DNA from: Salinarchaeum sp.
GTDB taxonomy: Archaea; Halobacteriota; Halobacteria; Halobacteriales; SKNY01
Assembly: GCA_007123105.1 (NCBI GenBank)
Contig: SKNY01000037.1
Coordinates: 1-38,254, forward strand
DNA: 38,254 bases
Direction of reading: 5' to 3'
Under the pieces are notes generated by a model. It searched no databases. It was given only the letters and a program-made list of their open reading frames with translations, and was not told the DNA's origin. Positions 32,951 through 38,254 of the stretch are shown one piece after another; within the stretch, counting starts at the first letter, position 1, and every line of letters starts with the position of its first letter. The position numbers were made by a program, and so were the translations under genes.

Positions 32951-34860
32951 TTTAAAAGCTCTGAGGAACATCTCCTCGTGTGGACGACCCGGACTACGAC
33001 CCAGAAAAGACAGAATTCATTTTTGATCCAGAAGGCGGGGGTGAGGATGGTGATGAGTCGCAGACGCCCAGGGTCGAGTCGATTGAGGATCATCTCAAAG
33101 AGCAGTATGAGTTAGTTCACGGAGATCTGGATCCAGAAGAGTCTCCCAGAGACGGCAAAGGAACGTACATCAGATCCGAAGACTTGGCGTACCGAAACCT
33201 GAAGCAGCAACTGTTTCAGAACATCATCAAGCACGACGATTTACCAAGCGCTGTCGGGGAATTGGACTTCCGATCTGGTCATGGCGGAGTCGATGAACTC
33301 CCCTCGTTCGGACAAAAATTCTCTGTGAATGATTTTGTTCGCACGCTGTTACTGGCGAACCTGCTCAAAGGCGAATCCGTGAATAGCATCGCCAAATCAC
33401 CGGGTGAGGACTCGGGGAAATATGACGAGGAGTTGAATCTCTCGTCCCCTGTGAGTCAGGTCACAGTCTCCCGGTATCGAGATGATGTTGAAACCCTCTT
33501 TCAACCGTACTTTGACCGGCTTCAGAGGGATGTGATCGATTACGTTCAAGGGACGAAGCACGAAGAATTGGTCCCACCCCCACCGTCGCTTGAGTCTGAT
33601 GGAAAAGGACCACGTGACCTTCAGCTGCTCACCCGCGATCTCCGGAAGAAGGTGCTGAAGTTTCTCCAGTTCAAGCGCAGCGAGAACATCAGCTACGAGA
33701 AGCATGAGATGTTCAAACTGCTTGATGTCGCCTGTCTTCACGGTACTACCATGGAAACCTCTGAGGAAGTTATCGAGGGGAAGCCGTGGCTCTGGGGCGA
33801 TGAGCATCCCAAACGTCGGAACTTCCTGATGCACGTCTCGAAATCCGACCGCCGGGAAATTATGTCGATGTATCTGGCGGCCAACGAATCGCTGATCGAT
33901 CTGCTTGACGAGGAATACGACTACTTCGGGGACACTGTCACGGCTGCCATCGACGTGACCCCGTGGCCGTGGTTCGGGAAGTACTCGGACGGCGAGATCC
34001 CCGAGTGGGTGTCTGGGACGAAATCCGGACGCAACTACGCCTACGCCTGGAAATACGCCACGTTGGCTCTTGTCGGGACGAACACTCCGATCACTGTGGT
34101 ATCGCTCCCGGTGAAGTCATCCTCAGAGCTTGACGGGATCGTAGATCGATTGCTCAGATTCGCCACGGCCAAGTTCGACATCGATTGGGTCTACCTGGAC
34201 AGCGAATTCTACCAGGGCGATGTAGCGAACAATATCCGGAGCGACGCGGACTTCATCATCAAGGGACAGAAGGGCTCCGACAAGCTCCAGGCGGTGAAAG
34301 AAGAAATGATCGAGAAAGACAAAGACTGAGAGATATTTCAGTGGGGAGTTAGCGATGTTCGGGACGGACGAGATTATATGTGTGTCCTGCCGGAAGAGAA
34401 AAAATCGCGTCTACAGCAAGAAGAACCCGATGACCCAACCGAAATGCTGACTCAGTTCTACACAAACCGAGATCCGCGCGAATTCGCTACTGCAGACCGG
34501 AGCGGCGCTGAAGTACTGGCTGAGAAGTTCCACAGAAGATGGGGAGTAGAGACCTCATACCGGGTCATCAAAGAACGGTTTCTTCCGCAGTCAGGATCCG
34601 GACAAATTGAACACCGGATGTTCTTGTTCGGCTACGCAGTGCTGCTGTACAATATGTGGACTGTGGCGAACGCGATCGGAGCCAGTCGAGACGACGAACA
34701 CGACCTCGGTGAGGACGGGAAATACTGGAAGGCAGTTGTGTTTCTGAGTAATGTGGTTGATGACCCAGAGTCACTCGAAATCGGGGAAGTTCCAGAAGGG
34801 GAATTATCAGAGTTCAGTGAAATGATCCGGAAAGACTTCTTCCTCAGGAATGAAGTATAA
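32951..34860 (+). pseudogene. IS4-like DDE transposase split by one in-frame TGA
   Basis: A TTTAAAAG box (32951-32958) precedes a GTG start at 32980, fitting a leaderless message. The 626-codon frame runs to 34860 but has a TGA at codon 450 (34327-34329); both sides continue in the same frame, and Trp (TGG) would fit. The DDE residues are readable: Asp325 in AIDVTPWPWFGKY, Asp407 in VYLDSEFYQGD, and Glu532 in ETSYRVIKERF, the Y-x2-R-x3-E form of IS4-type elements. The nonsense lies between the second and third catalytic residues, so neither piece can work alone. Terminal inverted repeats and target duplication could not be resolved by eye. The element sits just upstream of the nuclease gene. 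Confidence 0.85.
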
Positions 34861-34910
34861 GTGAATGGGTACAGATTCAGTCAGTCATAACGAAGAAGTG
34901 GTGACTATCA

Positions 34911-35810
34911 TTGCCAGTTGAAAACGATTTTGGACGAATTCGTTCGATTGAGGGCTCCCAGCAAAAAGCGTTTGAGGAATTGTGTTGTCAACTAGCTAAA
35001 GATTGTGCAGAACCAAGGGAACCCCAAGCAGAATTCATTGCTAAGGGTGATCCAGATGCTGGAGTTGAGTGCCTTTGGCGTCTTTCAAATGGGGACGTGA
35101 TCGGATGGCAAGCCAAATATTTCACTTCTCCTCTAGGGGATTCACAATGGCGTCAGATTGATTCATCTGTTGAAAAAGCATTATAGAAACACCCAAATCT
35201 GTCCAAATATATCATATGTATCCCATTAGATCGTCAAGATCCACGTATTGAAGAAGAGAATTGGTTTATGGATAAATGGGAAGACCATGTGGAAGAATGG
35301 GAAAAGTGGGATTCTTCTGTATCTTTTGAGTATTGGGGAAGATTTGAACTTAATGAATTTTTAAGTCAAGATAAGCAAAGAGGCCGCCGATACTTTTGGT
35401 TTAAAAAGGATGATTTGACATTTGATAAAATTAGATCATTCGCAAATAGGCAAATAAGTAACGCCCATACCCGCTATAATCCTGATTTAGATGTATCTCT
35501 ACCCATAGAAAACCTATTTTCAGGACTTTGTCGGACAGCCAAGTTTACTGAAGATATAGACGATAGGAAAGAAAGACTTGAGCGGTTGAATCAGGAATTA
35601 AAAAACGCTGATTATATCGAGGACAACCATATCGATGAGCTATCTTCTGGACTGGAACGGACTGTTGAATTGATAGAACAACCTGAGTCCGCCGATCAGA
35701 ATTTCCCGATAGAAAGAATAGAGGAAAACATAACTATTTCGATAGATAAGATAGAGCGGTTGTTACCACAATATCGAGAGGAGAAAAACGATTATGATCC
35801 CGGTCAAGGC
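34911..35810 (+). pseudogene. N-terminal part of an Avs/STAND-like defence protein: PD-(D/E)XK nuclease
   Basis: From a TTG at 34911 the frame shows RSIEGSQQKAFEELCCQLAK, then KGDPDAGVECLWRL and GWQAKYF, then SQWRQIDSSVEKAL. D49, E53 and Q67-A68-K69 form a PD-(D/E)XK nuclease core (Mrr/Cap4-like). It is the effector found at the start of many large Avs-type ATPases of the STAND class, which sense phage proteins. A TAG at 35184-35186 replaces the Glu expected before KHPNLSKY, and the frame then continues through FMDKWEDHVEEWEKWD and GRRYFWFKKDDL. A helical linker (ISNAHTRYNPDLDVSLPIEN, then ERLERLNQELKN) follows up to the IS481-type insertion. The NTPase that should come next is absent. Confidence 0.72.
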
Positions 35811-36830
35811 CTGTCCTATACGGAAAAGATTTCGTCGGTCACTCATGGGTCCCCACCTCAGTTGCGAGAAGATCTTCAATGTCCTCCTCTGAAGATGGAC
35901 GTAATCTGTCAAAAGCTCCTTCTGGCGTCTCCAGATTGTCCCAGTCGAGACTCATGTGCGGTCGCTCCTCGTTGTAGAACGTGAGGAATCGCTCCAGTGA
36001 ACCGAGCCGCCAGCGATGCTTATCGTACGTCTGGTAGAACCGCTCGATCTTCCCGTTCGACTGCGGTCGTCCGACCTTCCCTAAGGTATGCATGATGTCG
36101 TTGTCGTGGAGATACCCCTCGAACGCGTGATCCAGATCCGGTCGTTCGTCCTGTCGAGTGTTGACGAACTCCGATCCGTGATCGGTGATGACCTCAAGGA
36201 TCGGGACCGGCCACTCCCACTGCTCACACACGCTATCTAACAGCTCGACACTGGCGGCTGCGGAACTGCTGTCGGTCTCGATCAGGTCGAAGATGTACCG
36301 GGATGCATCGTCCTCGACCGCCAGCACGTGGTCCGCGGTTGTTCCGGTACCAGTCCATGTGGACGGTGACACCGGCGTACTTCCGCTCGAAGCGGACCCA
36401 CGGCCGCCGTCTGCCCTGTTTGTTGGGATTCTCCGTCACGTGTTCGTACTCCTGGAGGATCGCATGGACGTGGTTGGTGGCGATGCTGAGGCCGTCTCGG
36501 ACGCGAAGGACGTGGCTGATGGCTTCTGCGCCCGATCCGAGGTGCTGGTACAGGTTGAGAATGCGCTCTTCGAGATCGTCCGGATGATCCGCGTACGGCT
36601 TTCGACCAGGTGTGTCAAGCTCCGGGATCTCGCCGCTGTCCCGGTACTGTTTGGCGAGTTGATGGACTCGTCGCCGACTGATGTCGAACTGCTCGGCAAC
36701 GTACCCGGTGTCCATGTCGTGATCAACAACACGCTGACAGATCCGGGTGACATCGTCCTGGTCAAGCTTCACTTCGCCGGGACGGTAGGCGGGGAGATAA
36801 TGGCGACGAAATCTTTGGCGTATTCCACAG
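35811..36830 (-). mobile_element. IS481-type insertion sequence, about 1,020 bp
   Basis: Imperfect terminal inverted repeats are seen: left from 35811 (CTGTCCTATACGGAAAAGAT...) and right, reverse-complemented from 36830 (CTGTGGAATACGCCAAAGAT...). They share 22 of the first 27 positions, including a perfect 13-base block AAAGATTTCGTCG. The flanking bases show no target-site duplication. It interrupts the nuclease-type defence gene. Confidence 0.75.
35839..36772 (-). pseudogene. IS481-family transposase with a frameshift
   Basis: Starting at a GTG (36772), the first frame encodes an N-terminal helix-turn-helix (MDTGYVAEQFDISRRRVHQL) and HVHAILQEYEHVTENPNKQG, then the first catalytic region (YAGVTVHMDWY). 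A second frame, one base out of phase at about 36340-36355, continues with DHVLAVEDDASRYIFDLI, the second Asp (VITDHGSEFVN), and the Glu region (GRPQSNGKIERFYQTYDKHR) to a stop at 35839. All three DDE residues survive, but on separate frames. IS481 transposases are normally one frame, so I read this as a disabling mutation. Programmed frameshifting is not expected in this family. Confidence 0.82.
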
Positions 36831-37930
36831 ACTGTAGGGCACACACAACTGAAATAAATGAATGGGTTGCCGACAGCGACGAATATCCAGAAATCGAATC
36901 ATTGCTCCAATTCCAACAGAACTCGAATGAATTCATCCCATTATATCAGTATCTAAGCCAAATAGTCGATATAGAACGAGAAGATAACCGTCGTAAGTTC
37001 TTTTGTCACGCATATAGATACATTATCGACCGATCTGAGAGAGATGAATTTACTTCATTTATCGAAGATAATTGGGTGACAGAAGAAAATATTGGGTTGA
37101 GCGAACTGAGAGGTACCCCATCGTTGACTGATGTATTCTTAGGCGAATATCCATGGCATCCGTCCGCCCGTTACCAGAGTCGGTCAATTGATGAAAGCCC
37201 TACAGATGCTACAAAGTTAGCAGTAGATCTCAACTGGGAATCTGAATACGATACATCAACACAAGGAGCATATAATATGCTTGTCCCCTCTTCGGAGTTT
37301 TACAATGAATTCGAACTAGAATGGAACTTTGATAACTACCATCTCATAGATAGAAATAGCGAATTAGAAATATTTGATCCAACATCACTAAATAAAGAAG
37401 ATTCATGGAGTCAAAGTACGCTACTTGCCAGCAAGAAACCACTATTATCTCAACTTGAATCCAAGCAGAAGACCATTGTGTGGTCGATCTTGGGAGAAAA
37501 AAACGTACTTGGATGGTCTCAATCAGAACATCTTGGATATGTCCGGATTCGGGGCGTATATTGGATTGAAGACGGTGAAATAACAGGTGTAGATGAAGCA
37601 GAATTTGTAGAGTCTGGAGATAGCCCGAGTGGAGAGGCTCATTCTGTTCCAGAAGACGGGTCAAATGTTAATGTGGATTTTGATGGCACAGACGATTTTG
37701 AATTGGTAGTACGCGGAACTCTAGAAGATATTGAGGGAATTGGTCCGAAAAAGGCAGAAAAGTTGCGTAAAGCAGGTTTCGAAGATCTGCCAGACGTGCA
37801 AGGAGCTGCAAGGGATGAGTTACTATCTGTCGAAGGGATTGGTCCGAAACTCGTTGACCGTCTACAGGAAACATCAACTCTATCATATCTCTTCAAAGAA
37901 GTTGATTCCGGAAAATTCCAGTCGAACTGA
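36831..37930 (+). pseudogene. C-terminal part of the Avs-like protein with tandem helix-hairpin-helix
   Basis: After the IS the plus strand resumes an open frame, about 366 codons. It begins EINEWVADSDEYPEIESLLQ, then KFFCHAYRYIIDRSERDEF and TDVFLGEYPWHPSARYQ, then LVPSSEFYNEFELEWNFD, and LLASKKPLLSQLESKQKTIV followed by WSILGEKNVLG. I recall such FLGEYPWHP and W-x-LGEK segments from C-termini of large NTPase defence proteins that share the nuclease N-terminus found upstream. The last 60 residues are a helix-hairpin-helix pair (DIEGIGPKKAEKLRKAGFED, then LSVEGIGPKLVDRLQ), a non-specific DNA-binding module. It has no start of its own and a codon usage more AT-rich than the chromosomal genes. 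Confidence 0.62.
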
Positions 37931-38185
37931 TGGTCTGCTTATCTCACCTTGTGACATTATAATTAGGTTCTGTATCAATAGGAATAATTTCTATATCGAT
38001 CCCATCAGCTAAACTCTCCCGACCCACAACTAGCTGAATAACATTGGCTAAATTGCCAACGACTGATAAGGATTCGAGGACATTCAATGCGTCCGAGGAT
38101 CATGAAGTCCGCTTCAGCACCGTGTGAGGACATTTTGGATTGCGATTCATTACAGCCTCCAGTATAGAATCAGTTAGGGGTGTTA
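37931..38185. other. No supported gene
   Basis: Only short frames, AT-rich at first. I see no repeat or RNA gene. Sequence to the right edge may belong to another mobile element. Confidence 0.4.
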
Positions 38186-38254
38186 CTATCCTGGTGGCTC
38201 GATGGCACCGAGTTGCACCAGGAGGCCCATCACGTCGTTTTGGGCCCACGACTC
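38186..38254 (-). CDS. C-terminal end of a protein running off the window
   Basis: On the minus strand the edge holds 22 codons, ESWAQNDVMGLLVQLGAIEP then PG and a TAG at 38186-38188. It has a protein-like composition and a natural stop. It could be the tail of a transposase or a chromosomal gene. The family cannot be told from so short a piece. Confidence 0.4.
   Translation of the reverse strand, partial: ESWAQNDVMGLLVQLGAIEPPG

Noticed and set aside
36233-36844. Programmed frameshift in the IS481-type transposase
   Set aside because: IS481 transposases are normally single-frame, and no slippery heptamer with a following structure was apparent at the join.

Overview
The window looks like a chromosomal stretch of a haloarchaeon (class Halobacteria). 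The evidence is the acidic, Asp/Glu-rich proteins, genes without clear ribosome-binding sites but with TATA-like boxes about 25-35 bases before the start codon, an Lrp-type regulator fused to a TrkA-C domain, haloarchaeal families of unknown function, and IS elements of haloarchaeal (ISH) type. No tRNA, rRNA or CRISPR array was recognised. The species cannot be told.

Layout. (1) 1-3.35 kb: remnants (IS4-like transposase piece, orphan DUF433 antitoxin, tail of a universal-stress domain) around an intact archaeal AAA ATPase with a DUF234-type C-terminus, whose start lies in a 34-bp near-perfect palindrome. (2) 3.5-9.2 kb: a coherent potassium-uptake block on the minus strand: Lrp/RCK_C regulator, CPxCG zinc-ribbon microprotein, TrkA, TrkH, TrkH. 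(3) 9.2-14.7 kb: a gene graveyard with a few small membrane-protein genes, a frameshifted PIN-like toxin remnant, a broken CPBP protease gene carrying a five-copy CCGGT repeat, and a 5'-truncated IS200/IS605 tnpA. (4) 14.7-17.6 kb: a zinc-ribbon winged-helix regulator divergent from an ABC-2 exporter pair, with several dyads between them. (5) 17.8-29.8 kb: membrane proteins, a CPBP protease, a decayed serine beta-lactamase-like gene, an MFS/bactofilin-like overlapping pair, an SRPBCC pseudogene, a berberine-bridge-type flavoprotein and a winged-helix regulator.

(6) 30.1-38.2 kb: a mobile-element or defence-island-like accessory region. It holds two divergent clusters of tiny overlapping genes (two encode Tat-like N-termini) around an operator-rich intergenic region, a truncated RAMP/Cas7-like reading frame, a DUF7344-type winged-helix protein, an IS4-like element whose transposase is cut by one in-frame TGA, and a wrecked antiviral gene. 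That last gene starts with a PD-(D/E)XK nuclease domain of the kind found on Avs/STAND defence proteins and ends with a conserved C-terminal module plus tandem helix-hairpin-helix motifs. An IS481-type element sits between the halves, and the NTPase core expected there is missing.

The most notable points are the nuclease/HhH defence gene and its IS-associated loss of the centre, the triple operator between the small-gene clusters, the ATPase start-codon palindrome, and the Lrp-RCK_C regulator placed before Trk genes. Lesions are numerous and include base substitutions (such as Trp to TGA) as well as single-base indels, so decay rather than sequencing error probably accounts for most of them. 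The single-base indels at 30.4-31.3 kb could still be assembly errors.
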